The notes under the pieces were generated by a model. The model ran no database searches and was not told the origin of the DNA. It saw only the letters and a program-made list of their open reading frames with translations. The position numbers and the translations under genes were made by a program. Below, piece by piece: positions 47,505 through 58,838 of a stretch of 64,000 bases of DNA. The DNA is from Zea mays (taxonomy: Eukaryota; Streptophyta; Magnoliopsida; Poales; Poaceae). The stretch covers positions 10,996,001 through 11,060,000 of the forward strand of contig NC_050104.1 of NCBI RefSeq assembly GCF_902167145.1. The letters run 5' to 3'. The first letter of the stretch is position 1, and the number at the start of each line of letters is the position of its first letter.

Positions 47505-47799
47505 GCCTGTGGGGAACAGTTTATTCTAAGTATGTGTATGTTTCTTGCGGCCGATGAGGCCAAAACATTTTTAGTGTCAGAGTATAAAGCTGTGTTTTCT
47601 TTCCTCTTGTTTCGAGCATTAGGACTTGTTAGGTAGCAGAATCACTTGTCCGAGCGCGAGTTACTTTTTCGCGGAAGGTGATGAGTGAGGTATCCGTATC
47701 CTGGAGGCGTAGGAGTCCCTCGGCTCGGTCGGCCTTGCCATTCAAGGTCTCTCTCGCTCGTTTTTAGGATTCCGTTATCGACATAGTTGAAAGGCACGA
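47466..47799 (+). repeat. 330-bp direct repeat in Tat-B (right copy)
   Basis: Closely matches 37957-38280: CGCCGAGGGTGCTG, TTTCGAGCATTAGGACTTGT, GAGTGAGGTATCCGTATCC and ATTCCGTTATCGACATAGT occur in the same order. Without the Sirevirus the copies would be about 0.9 kb apart and would flank the antisense ORF. Confidence 0.8.
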
Positions 47800-47999
47800 A
47801 AGTCGTTTTGGTTGAAAACTTTTCCGAGGAAAATTTTGACGCAGAGGGGGTTCCCCCCTTCTAGCCCCCGAGGGAGGGTCGATTTTTGCTGAGGCAAGGC
47901 CGATCCTCCCTTGACAGTTAGACTTTTTATTTATACGTGTAAAGGGACCGAGATACATGAATGACTTGAAACACTTTAGGGATAAAAGCGATGTAGCTG

Positions 48000-49466
48000 T
48001 TCGATGTTCCAAGCGTTGCTGTAGACCTCGCCTTGATCGTTGGCCAGCTTGTATGTCCCGGGCTTCAAAATTTTGGCGATGATGAACGACTCTTCCCAGG
48101 GAGGAGTAAGCTTGTGGCACCCTTGGGCGTCTTGTCATAGCTGAAGCACCAAATCTCCCACTTGGAAGCCTCGGGGCCGAATCCTTCGGGCGTGGTAGCA
48201 TCGCAGAGACTGCTGATACCGTGCTGAGTGTAGTAAGGCTACGTTTCGAGCCTCTTCCAGCTGGTCCAATGAATCCTCTCGGCTGGTCTGGTTGTTTTGG
48301 TCGTCGTATGCCTTTGTCCTCGGGGAGTCGTATTCTAAGTCCGTGGGTAGGATGGCCTCAGCCCCATAGACTAGGAAAAACGGCGAGAAACCCGTGGCCC
48401 GGCTCGGCGTCGTCCTGAGACTCCAAACCACCGAGGGTAGCTCTTTTATCCACCGCCTGCCAAACTTGTTGAGGTCGTTGTAGATCCTTGGTTTTAATCC
48501 CTGCAAAATCATGCCATTGGCGCGCTCCACCTGCCCATTTGTCATTGGGTGAGCTACAGCGGCCCAGTCCACACGGATGTGGTGGCCTTCGCAGAAGTCT
48601 AGGAACTTTTTCCCAGTGAATTGCGTGCCATTGTCGGTGATGATGGAGTTTGGGACCCCAAAGCGATGGATGATATTTGTAAAGAACACCACCGCCTGCT
48701 CGGACCCTATGCTGGTTAAGGGTCGGACTTCGATCCACTTGGAGAATTTATCGATGGCGACCAGCAGGTGCGTGAAGCCCCCGGGTGCCTTCTGCAAGGG
48801 ACCGATGAGGTCCAGACCCCATACGACAAACGACCATGTGATAGGTATTGTCTGTAGGGCCTGAGCGGGCAGGTGCGTCCGTCTCGCGTAGAATTGACAC
48901 CCTCGGCAGGAGCGTACAATCCTAGTGGCGTCGGCCACCGTGGTCGGCCAGTAGAAACCTTGTCGGAAAGCGTTTCCTACGAGGGCTCGAGGTGTTGCAC
49001 GGTGACCGCAAGCCCCCGAGTGTATTTCCTGTAATAGCTCTTGTCCTTGGGCGATGGATATGCATCTTTGGAGAATGCCTGAGGGGCTGTGGTGGTACAA
49101 CTCTTTTTCATAACCTAGTAAAGCAAACGACTTGGCGCGCCGAGCTAGTCGCCGAGCTTCGGCCTTGTCGAGGGGCAGCTCTCCTTGGAGGAGATATTCT
49201 AGGTACGGGGTCTGCCAGTTTAGGTTTGGCGTAACCCCGTTCTGTTCTATCTCGACGCGCAGGGCCTCACCCTCGGCGGCCGAGGGTACCTCGGGCTGGG
49301 CCGAGGTCTCCTCTAGTTCGCGTGCGTCGTCGAGCTTGACGGATGGTTGATATATGTCTCTGGAGAAGACGTTCGGGGGAACCGTCGTCCGTCCCAAGGC
49401 TATTTTAGCCAGCTCATCCGCAGTCTCGTTGTACCGTCGAGCAACATGGTTGAGTTCCAGCCCATA
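48000..49466 (-). pseudogene. Tat-B pol end: second RNase H tail and integrase
   Basis: In element sense from 49466: GLELNHVARRYNETADELAK (end of the archaeal-type RNase H), a shorter linker than Tat-A, the integrase zinc region (HRATPRALV, CRGCQFYARR) and a D,D-E core (WGLDLIGPLQK, ITDNGTQFTGKKF, GQVERANGMILQG). Next are the C-terminal SLRTTPSRATGFSPFFLVYG, and a stop at 48135-48137 after GDLVLQL. The following text (QDAQGCHKLTPPWEESF, NDQGEVYSNAWNIEQL) is the normal end of the protein, so that stop is premature. The upstream end is cut by the CACTA element. Confidence 0.88.
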
Positions 49467-49745
49467 CACTAGTAAGAATGTGATCATCAGTTACAATTTT
49501 CTAGTGACGCTGGTGACTTCAGTCACAGATTGATACATTTCTATGACCAAATTTACATCTTCGTCAACAACTACAAGTGACGAAGATTAGACTTGAATAT
49601 TAATGACGAAAATGAAAGGAACGTCATAGACACAAAGTTTGGACGCAACAAGTTCGTCACAGATTAGATTTGATATCGTCATCGCTAATTTGCCTTGATC
49701 GGCTGACGTAATGATGAAATAAATTGGTCACAGATGAGTTTTAGT
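49467..49745 (+). promoter_or_regulatory. CACTA terminal and subterminal region
   Basis: The terminal CACTA motif is followed by a dense set of short GTCAC/GACG words in both directions, including GTCACAGATT near 49521, 49655 and (as GTCACAGATG) 49726, plus GTGACGAAG near 49578. Such subterminal repeats are the known binding sites of the CACTA accessory protein (TNPA in En/Spm). Confidence 0.65.
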
Positions 49746-49899
49746 AAAAAACGCCCCACGTGTACACACCACTTGACGGCGTGGGATCCTTGGCCTACAT
49801 GGGCCACAGTTTTTTGGGACACAGCCCCCGCCTGGCGACGTGGCCCCGGCCCACCAACTGGAAGCGGTATTTGTTTATTTGGCAAAAAAAACTTGCGCC

Positions 49900-49965
49900 C
49901 GCGAAGCTTCGAACCAGAGACCGACGCCTTTCTTCGAATCGGTGTTACCACCAGACTACACGCTT
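49900..49965 (-). other. tRNA-like sequence 1 in CACTA
   Basis: On the minus strand TAGTCTGGTGG (49948-49958) resembles a pol III A box and GGTTCGAAGCT (49905-49915) a B box, at tRNA-like spacing and with a stem-like GCG...CGC surround. It is not a convincing functional tRNA. Confidence 0.45.
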
Positions 49966-50504
49966 GTTCTTGTAAATAAAGAAAGTATCGTTCTTTTAAC
50001 AGGTGTTCCCATCTGTCGTTCTGTTAACAGGTTTTCCCAGCCGCCATTCTGCGATCTGCATGGCTGTTCGCCTGTTCTGATTCTACCTTCTGCGATCTGC
50101 GCTTCTGCGATCGGCCCTCAGGTTACGACACACAACGACGCCGACGTCTGTCGTCCGCTTGATCGGCAACTGGGTAGCGTCGCAGCGAACGAGCGATCTT
50201 GTCGCCTGATCCATTGATCCATTGGTCGGTTGGAAGAACGGCGTCGTCGTGAAAACAACGAGGCAGAGAAGCTTCGGGCGCGGCAAAGCAGCGGCGTCGT
50301 GCGCAGAGCTACGGCGGGCGTGGACAGAACAGCGGCAGGGCGGGGAGAAAAGACAAGGTTTGATGTGTTGTGTTTTTGACAATAAGGTTCCATGTGCGTT
50401 TGAATTTTATTTCATATATGCATGTGTTTGATGTGGTTTTCAATTTTGTTCAATTTAATCATAGTTATGGAGTTAATGCAAGTTTTAATTTATTGTCAAA
50501 ATAG

Positions 50505-53500
50505 ATGGATAGAAGATGGGTTTATGGGAAACAATTCACACCTGCATATGTGAAAGGAGTTGAAGAGTTCATGAATTTTGTTAGTGAAAGATACCCAGAA
50601 GACACACACATTCGTTGTCCGTGCGTGAATTGTCTTAATCAAAGGCTGCGACCTCAGAGTGAAGTAGAAACTCATATACACATTTATGGAATGTCAGCTA
50701 CATACACGAGGTGGAGTCGGCAGATACAGAAGTTGAGGGTATAGAGGAGGATGTCGAAGGATATGATCATGACTTTGGGATACATATGGATGTGGACGAT
50801 GATGTTTACGATGATGATCATGGAGTACCTGAGATGATCGGTGAACTGTTTGCAGCGGCAGAGGCTGATGGAGAAGAGCCAAGATTTGCAGGAGTTCTTG
50901 GAGATTCAAAGAAGGCACTTAGTCCGGGTTCTAGCCATTCAAAATTTTCTTTTATGGTGAGGATGTTGTATATGAAGTCTCGTTATTGAATCAGCAATAC
51001 AACATTTTCAGCAATGATGAAGCTGATGTCCGATGGATACCCTAACAGTGAGTTGCCAAAATCATATAATGAGGCCATGAAATATCTTAAAGAATTGGGC
51101 CTTGGATACGAAAACATCCATGTGTGCAAGAACAATTGTGTGTTGTTTCGGAATGTTAATGCTAAATTGAATGAGTGCCCAGTATGCAAGGAGTCTAGAT
51201 GGAAAGATGAAACTGGTTCGAAGCGGGTTCCACATAAGGTTTTGAGGCATTTTCCACTGCTGCCAAGGTTGAAAAGAATTTTTGCTTCAAAACAAACTTC
51301 AGAGGAAACACAATGGCACAAGAAAGTGAGGAAGCCAGTCGCTAATGTGATGAGCCATCCAGCTGATGGGGAAGCATGGAAGGACTTTGACCGAAAGTAC
51401 CCAGGTTTTGCAAATGATCCGAGGAACCTGAGGCTAGCCACAGCTACCGATGGATTCAATCCATTTGGCAACATGAGTACCCAGTACAGTATGTGGCCAG
51501 TGCTTGTGACACCGCTTAATCTCCCACCATGGGAATGCGTGAATCCAACAAACTGCTTTATGTCTTTACTCATCCCAGGTCCAAGATGTCCAGGAAAGGA
51601 TTTTGATTTGTTCCTTGAGCCCCTAATTGAAGAACTGCTGAAGTTATGGAAGGGTGTCAAGACCTATGATGCATGTATTGGTAGGAAGTTCGACCTTCGT
51701 GCTGCTGTACTATGGTGTATACATGATTATCCAGCGCTGGCCACGTTATCTGGGCGAACAACAAAAGGGTATTATGCATGTATTTATTGTGACAAGAATT
51801 CGTTGTCTCTGGCAATAAGGAACAAGTTATGCTACATTGGACATCGTCATTACCTTAAAAGGACACATTCATGGCGGAATAGCTTGGATTTCAATGGTAA
51901 GCGTGAAAACAAAGTTGTGCCTGGCAGGTTCACTGTGGATGAGGTCCTACAAGAGCTAGAGAAGGTGAAAGATGTCAGGCCAGGGAAGCAGGCTGACATT
52001 ACTGGAAATAAAAGGAAGCGTAGTGACGGTCCAAAGATTTATAGCCGGAAATCTGGGTTGTGGCAATTGCCATATTGGAAAGATTTGATGCTTCCACATA
52101 ATCTCGATGTGATGCACATAGAGAAAAATGTATGTGAAAATATTCTTTGCACACTACTTAGTATACCAAGCAAGTCCAAGGACACACATAATGCAAGGCT
52201 AGATTTGTATGATATGGGCATAAGACCTGAACCGCACTTGCAACAAGATGGCAACTAGGCCTGCAGGGCTCCACCTGCTCCATATGTGTTGGGGAAGGAT
52301 CAGAAAGTCGAGTTTTGCAAGTTCCTCAAAGGTATCAAGTTTCCTGATGGATTTGCGGATAACCTAGCAAGATACATAAGTGAAGATGGTTCAAAGGTGG
52401 TTGGAAAACTGAAAACACATTCTTGCCACATACTCTTACAGAGAATCATACCCGCTGGCCTTAGAGGACTGGTGAGGAAGGATGTATATGAAGCAATTGC
52501 AGAGCTGGGGACCTTCTTCAGGGAACTATGCAGTAGAAATCTACGGATAGATGTTGTGCAACGGCTAAAAGGAGATATTCCATTGATCCTATGCAAGCTT
52601 GAGAAAATCTTTCCACCTGCCCTCTTTGATGTCATGGTGCACTTGAGTGTTCATCTTCCCGATGAGGCAATGCTTAGAGGACCGGTTCAGTATGGATGGA
52701 TGTACCCAATAGAAAGGCGACTAGGCACTTTGAAAAATTTTGTAAGGAACAGGGTTAGGCCGGAAGGATCAATTGCTGAGGCATATATGGCAAGTGATAC
52801 CTTAACATTTTGTTCTAGGTACATGAAGGATGTTGACACTAGATTTAACCAGGATGATGATAGTGGTACAGAGATGCCATTGCCTAATGACATGTCTGTT
52901 TTTAAGCATGGTGCTACTCTTGTTGGAGCTACTAAGACTGAGTACATTGATGATGCTATCATGAATAAGTTAGTTTGGTATGTGCTACATAATGCTGATG
53001 AAGTACAGGAATATTTGACGTAAGTTAGTTTGGTATGTGCTACATAATTTATGTTATATTTATTAAATTTGAAAATATTCTTATGAATAAAGTATGTCAT
53101 GCAGTCTGTATAGGGAGGAGCTATCACAGCAAGGTGCACGTCCAAATGATGTTGATCGAATGGTTCAACAAGGATTTGCAAAGTGGTTTATGTCCCATGT
53201 AAGTCACTAAACTTTTATGTTATAGGTTTACTAAAGTTTTTGGTATGCATATGTAATTGCTCAGCTGAGTAATTTTGTTGCAACAGATTGAGAAGAAGCG
53301 TAATGAGAATCCAGAATTGGTTAGCGAAGGACTGTGGGCACTGTCATGTGGCCCAGCTCGGCGAGTTAAGACTAGTACAACTTGCAAGATTAATGGAGTG
53401 CGGTTTAGCACAGTGGATCGTGAGAAGTTCATGCAGACACAAAATAGTGGTGTAATGACTGAAGGTGAACATAATGGGGAGAACATAGATTTTTATGGTG

Positions 53501-54075
53501 TCCTTAAAGAGGTAATTGAGTTACAATATAACTCGAATTATCAAGTTCGTCGGTCGGTGGTTGTATTTCGATGCGATTGGTACAACCAAGTAGGAAAGAC
53601 TGTGGCCATTCGAGACTACAGACATTTCAAATCCATCAATGTGAAGTCAATTTGGTACAAGTCCGATCCTTTTATCTTGGCAGACCAAGCGAAAAAGATA
53701 TTTTACCTGCAAGACACAACTCCACAATGTAAAGATTTCCGAGTTGTGCAGAAATTTGAACATAGGAATATTTATGATGTGGCTGAAAAATATGAGGGCA
53801 ATAATGATGTGCATCAGGATGATTATTGTTCTGATACTGAGCATATAGTGCAAGAAGGTGATGATAATCAGGTTCTGCACAATGTTGAAGGTGGAGAAGC
53901 CAGTCTAATTGAAGGCAATTTAGAGGAACTAATAAGAAAAAAGAAGGAAGCTGCTATTATTCTTGAAGATAGTGTGGATGAGGAGGAAGATGATACAATG
54001 CTTCAATATTTTTATGATGGTGGCGACGACAACAATGATGACATGTCCATAGAAGATGAAGATGAGGATTTCTAG
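50505..54075 (+). pseudogene. CACTA TNP2-type transposase, inactivated
   Basis: Start ATG at 50505 (MDRRWVYGKQFTPAYVKGV), a transposase-associated zinc domain with CPCVNC. A frameshift near 50713 leads into an acidic stretch (DHDFGIHMDVDDDVYDDDH). The TNP2 core follows (LPKSYNEAMKYLKELGLGYE, HVCKNNCVLF, NECPVCKESRW, PLNLPPWECV, TTKGYYACIYC, PHNLDVMHIEKNVCEN). DUF4218 (CHILLQRIIPAGLRGLV, LEKIFPPALFDVMVHL, GWMYPIERRLGTLKNFV, EGSIAEAYM) and DUF4216 (DFYGVLKEVIELQY, VVFRCDWYN, DPFILADQAKKIFYLQD) come next, and the protein ends in an acidic tail. Introns: 53020-53104 and 53199-53286, both GTAAGT donors. In-frame stops: TGA at 50987-50989 and TAG at 52256-52258. The protein would cut and rejoin CACTA ends. 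Confidence 0.9.
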
Positions 54076-54179
54076 TATTGATAGTTGATTTATGAACTGT
54101 TCAGTTCAGATTAATACAGCATGATGAATGTGTGTCTGAAATTCAGTTCAGTTTAGATGATACAATGTATTTTCTGTAT

Positions 54180-55135
54180 TTTCAGAACTGAATGTGTGTC
54201 TGAAGTAAATTTGTGGTGAACTGAATGTGTGTTCTGTATTTTCTGTATTTTCAGAACTAACCGTTTCTTCACAGTTAGTTCATGTTCATGTTTTGACAAT
54301 AAATTAAAACTTGCATTTGATCTGAGCATCTGAAAATTTAACTGACCATCTGAAAATGCACAGAACTGACCATCTGAAAATTTTCAGTTCATGTGATCTA
54401 AGCTGGGTTTATGGGAAACAATTTTCAGTTCATGTGATCTAAGCAAGTTTTAATTTATTGTCAAAATAGATTGATAGAAGATGGGTTTATGTAATCTAAG
54501 CTGGGTTTATGGGAAACAAGGAACTGACCATCTGAAAATCTGAAAAATGACCATCTGAAAATCTGAAAAATGAACTGACCATCTGATAGAAATGAAAACA
54601 GAACTGAAAACTGACCATCTAATAAAAATGAACTGGGCAGCTAAAGTAATGAAAAATGAACTGACCATCTGAAAATCTGAAAAATGAACTGAAAACTGAC
54701 CATCTGATAGAAATGAACTGGGCAGCTAAAGTAATGAACATCTGGTAGAAATGAACATCTGATAGTAATGAACATCTGATAGAAAACTGACCATCTGATA
54801 GAAAACTGACCATCTGGTAGAAATGAACTGGACAACTGAAAACTGACCATCTGATAGAAATGAACTGTTTCTAATAGAAATGACAGTTCATGTTCAGATG
54901 GTCATGTTTACATGTTCAGATGTTTAGATGTTCAGATTTCAGATTACATCTTCAGTTTAGATGTCTACATGCAGTTTAGATGTCCCAAAAATAACATCTC
55001 TCAGATTTCAGATTACATGTTCAGATTTCAGATGTTTAGATTGTTCAGATTACATGACCATCTTTACATGTTCAGATGTTTAGAATTCAGATTTTAGATT
55101 ACATTTTGTGTAGAACATGAACTGGGCAGCTAAAG
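54180..55135. repeat. Degenerate ACCATCTGA/CAGATG repeats in CACTA
   Basis: Dozens of near-copies of AACTGACCATCTGAAAA and CATCTGATAGAAATGAACTG fill 54330-54870. From about 54880 the complementary form (TTCAGATG, CAGATTACATG) takes over, so the block is partly an inverted arrangement. No coding. Confidence 0.8.
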
Positions 55136-55274
55136 TAGAATATGAACTGTGCAGAACTCTGAACTGGGCGCTCGGTTACATCTGAACTGAGAGCATTCAG
55201 AACTCTGAACTTTAGCCTCCTCGACAGAGGACAGTTGATGATTAAATACAAATGCGCTCTATTACTAATGAACA

Positions 55275-55345
55275 AACTTGACTAGTGCAATGGTAACCCC
55301 TTGCTACCATGAACCATGGCGTCTTGTGTTTGAGCTTGGGATAGG
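55275..55345 (+). other. tRNA-like sequence 2 in CACTA
   Basis: TAGTGCAATGG (55283-55293) fits the A-box consensus exactly; TGTTTGAGCTT (55326-55336) is a decayed B box at usual spacing. Confidence 0.45.
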
Positions 55346-55399
55346 TAGATTTTTTTTTGTTGACATTTTTTAATCATTTTTGTATTTTTCTTTTATTTA

Positions 55400-56420
55400 T
55401 TTAGATGTATAGCACCAGTTTCTCCAAATCATTTCAACTTTTTTTGGGGTGTTGATGGAGGTGTACCATGATGTTTTGTGCCGGTGCAATTTTTAGAACT
55501 AGTTTAACTATTAATGTAATTATTTGTTATTTTACTAAAGAATAAGTGGTAAAAAACCTTAGGTAGCTAGAAAAATCTAAAAACTTGCATGTACACTTCA
55601 TTTTGGTGTACAATGTTGACAAAAAAATTCAATTTATTCTGACAAAGTGGTCACATACATCCTACAAAAATGCATACATCTCTCACATAGAGCCTAATTA
55701 TTGAGTGAGATATGTTCATGCTTGTGATGGATCTATACTACCACTTTCTCCAAATCTTTTTAAACTTTAATGGGATGTTTATTGAACCAACCTATGATGT
55801 TGTGTGCATTTATGCATTTTCAGACCTAGTTTACCAATTACTGTAATTATTTGATGCATTTCGTAAAGATATTTGTTACAATACCATAACCTAGCTAGAA
55901 AAATCTAAAAACTTGCATGTACACTTCATTTTGGTGTGCAATGTTGACAAAAAAATTCAATTTATTCTGACAAAGTGGTGACATACATCCTACAAAAATG
56001 CATACATCTCTCATATAAGGCTAATTACTAAGTGAGAGATGTTCATGCTTGTGATGGATCTATACTACTACTTTCTCCAAATCATTTTAAAATTTAATGG
56101 GATGTTTATTGAACCAACCTATGATGTTGTGTGCAGTTATGCATTTTTCAGAGCTAGTTTACCAATTACTGTAATTATTTGATGCATTTTGTAAAGATAT
56201 TTGTTACAATACCATAACCTAGCTAGAAAAATCTAAAAACTTGCATGGACCATTCATTTTGGTGTACAATGTTGACAAAATAGTTTCAATTCATTCGGAC
56301 AAAGTGGTGACACACATCCTAATAAAGGCATACATCTCTCATATAAGGCTAATTACTAAGTGAGAGATGCTATTGCAAGTGAGAGATGTATAGTACCACT
56401 ATGTCAAAAATATTTCAAAA
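55400..56420 (+). repeat. Three tandem copies of a 328-bp unit in CACTA
   Basis: The word CTAGAAAAATCTAAAAACTTG occurs at 55567, 55895 and 56223, exactly 328 bp apart each time, within longer matching text (TTTTGGTGTACAATGTTGAC, CTTGTGATGGATCTATACTA, CATACATCTCTCA). The first copy is the most diverged at its left end. Confidence 0.9.
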
Positions 56421-56544
56421 TATTATAACATGATCATAAACCAAACTAATGTGTCCATGAATAGATAATTGCAAAAAACATAGAGAGAAATAAAAAAACA
56501 AAGAATTAATATAAAATGGTAGGCAAAACACAAAAAATGTCTCC

Positions 56545-56610
56545 TTGCAGGCGCTTTAACCTGGGAGCTCGGTCTCATAGTTAGCAGGTCAAACCATTAG
56601 GCTATGCATG
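56545..56610 (-). other. tRNA-like sequence 3 in CACTA
   Basis: On the minus strand TAGCCTAATGG (56594-56604) fits the A-box consensus; AGGTTAAAGCG (56552-56562) is a decayed B box. It lies at the edge of the 328-bp array. Confidence 0.45.
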
Positions 56611-57738
56611 TGTTTTCGATATATACCCAGTGCTAGTATACTTAAACGCATTAGCCTCCGCATTGCCAAACACATTGGGCGCCAAAAAACATGTTTCGCC
56701 GTCGTCACTAAAACAGACGCCGCTCTCATCCTCTATCTCCCCCACTCCTCTTCTTTCTCCCCCACTCCTCTTCTTTCTCCCCCACTATTTTCTCCAAACC
56801 TAATCACCGCCGCCGGGACACGACCACTGTCAACGACCTGCCCCCTCGACCAGGTACCTCACCGCCGCCGCTGGGACACATCCGCTGTCGACGACCTGCC
56901 CCCTCGACCAGGTACCTCACCGCCGCCCCCTTACCTCTCATCGCGTCGATGAGCTGCGTCGTCGTCGACTTCACTTGCCGCATCCCGCTCTATCTCATTG
57001 CCATCCGCATTTCTCTCGCCCCTTCCACCTAACATGCCCCATCCACATTGCTCTCGCCAACCCCTAAACCCTAACCATCGCTGGATTTGGGTCATCACAG
57101 ACGACCTTGATGGTGAACAAAAGGAGGCACAGAAGTCAGAAAGGTCCAACCCCTAAACCCTAACCATCACTAGATTTAGTTTAATTATTCATTCGTTGTT
57201 CTCAGAGATATTGTAAATTGATTTATGTAATCATTGTGCACTGATACAGTTGTGTTTGGTTCCTTACATTGTGTTATATGCAGTCACATCCATGTTTTAG
57301 TAGAGAACTTATGTTTCTAGTACTGGTAGAAAGAGATGAGAATTTCTCCACTTTTTTGTTCATCAGCTTGTGTAAATCTACATCGCCTAATCAATGTACT
57401 AGCTAGTACTTTGAACATTGTTTAAGCCTGCATAAAGATTTCCACAACCAAACAGGCGAAGTACACTGCAGAAGCCTAGATACAGGCTAATGCAAGCCAC
57501 CAAAGAGTCCCATAATGCCTTTTTCCTTTACTTAGAAGCCAACAATTACGTAGATCAGGGGAAAAACAACAGTTATAGTGCAACCACAATTATGAAATTG
57601 CACAATCATAAGCAAGCTTCATTATGACTGAATCTACACATCTTATCTATTTGCTTTTAGTAAAATCCTTCCCTGCAAATAGTAATACCTCTTAGCTTTT
57701 AGTAAAATCCTTTACATTATCTAATATGCATAGTATGC
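56611..57738 (+). promoter_or_regulatory. Promoter and leader of the second CACTA gene
   Basis: C-rich leader with a tandem duplication of about 62 bp (56815-56940, GACCTGCCCCCTCGACCAGG twice) and a repeated CCCCCACTCCTCTTCTTTCT. Two AAACCCTAA telo-box motifs (57066-57074 and 57155-57163) lie in an 89-bp direct duplication; telo-boxes are common in promoters of plant translation and cell-cycle genes. The rest, to 57738, is AT-rich and looks like an intron. Confidence 0.45.
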
Positions 57739-57757
57739 TTGTTCTTATCTATCTTGC

Positions 57758-58838
57758 AAGTAGTTCAACATGAGCGAACTGCATATGAGAGAAGACGGGA
57801 TAAACAAGTGGAGGAGAATATAAAGAAGATGCAAGATTTGGGTCTGAACAAATATACTTTTGTTCTAAATAATTCTGTATCACCATCTGCATCAACAAAG
57901 GGAAAAAATGCAGCAAACAAGATAAATAATAGTTCAGATTCGGATTCATATGTCTCTTTCTATCTCCTTGACGATGATGATCAAGGAGATACTGATGATG
58001 ACACTGAATCTTATGAGCAGCCAAAACCCCTGGCAATGAAGGTGCTCCTTCTATCTTCAAAGTAGTGGATGCCAAATAGTTGCATTGCATTTCAATGTTT
58101 TTAATCTGGTGTTTAATATATGCTCATGCTTTTAGATTCATCTTCTTTATTTCATACCTCTTAATTAATATATGGTCTTGCTTTTAAATGCACATGACTA
58201 TTTTTTGTGGACAATATCCTAGAAGAGGTAGAAACACAACCCTTGCTTCAAAGAAGAAGATAGACCCCAACATGGCTCCAGGAATTAGGTTCAGCAAGAG
58301 AGTGAGGGCAGGTCCACAACCAGAGGAGCAATCTTCAAAAAGGCTTCACTCTACAGAGACAGATGGCCACAATGTACAGGAACCAACACATGGTAATGAT
58401 GACATACCAAACAGCCCTACTACACCTGGACTTGCTGATCATTTCAGCAGAGCTGCAGAGGAAGCCATGGCATCTGCTGCTCATGACAGTACATGTGATG
58501 CTGAAGGCAACAGCCGTACTACACCAGGACTTGCTGATCATTTCAGCAGAGCTGAAGAGGAAGACATGGCATCTGCTGCTCATGATAGTACAGGTGATGC
58601 TCAAGGCAATGTAGCTAGAGATGAAGAAACAAAAGGCAAGTTCTAGTTTTTTCAGTCAAATATGGCATCTCTTTTGTTGATTTGCATGAAACAAAACAAT
58701 TTCATTATTCAATAAATGTGAATTATATTTTGTAGCTCCTACACAGCGAGCACTAAGGAGACCCAGGGCAGCAACTAAGGGAAAACAACTGGACATGATG
58801 ACTAAAGTTATGCAAAGGAGACTGCCCATAGCTGTTGA
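57758..58838 (+). pseudogene. Second CACTA gene, En/Spm-associated protein, interrupted
   Basis: Exon-like pieces: about 57758-58040 (YERRRDKQVEENIKKMQDLG then acidic DDDDQGDTDDDTESYE), about 58211-58640 (NMAPGIRFSKRVRAGP and a 33-residue tandem repeat containing TPGLADHFSRA) and 58738-58838 (RRPRAATKGKQLDMM, VMQRRLPIAVD). The first and last blocks resemble the Ptta/En/Spm plant transposase accessory proteins (TNPA-like role: DNA binding to subterminal repeats). The gypsy LTR enters inside the last exon at 58839, and the remainder lies beyond the window. Exon borders are approximate; the family call comes from short motifs. Confidence 0.6.
58428..58625 (+). repeat. 99-bp tandem duplication within the second CACTA gene
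   Basis: GGACTTGCTGATCATTTCAG occurs at 58428 and 58527; two in-frame copies of 33 codons follow, about 90% identical by eye. Confidence 0.9.

Noticed and set aside
47764..48201. Independent 145-codon minus-strand gene
   Set aside because: Out-of-frame shadow over the end of Tat-B integrase.
55275..55345. Functional tRNA gene
   Set aside because: The A box is good but the B box is degraded and no full cloverleaf could be drawn by eye.
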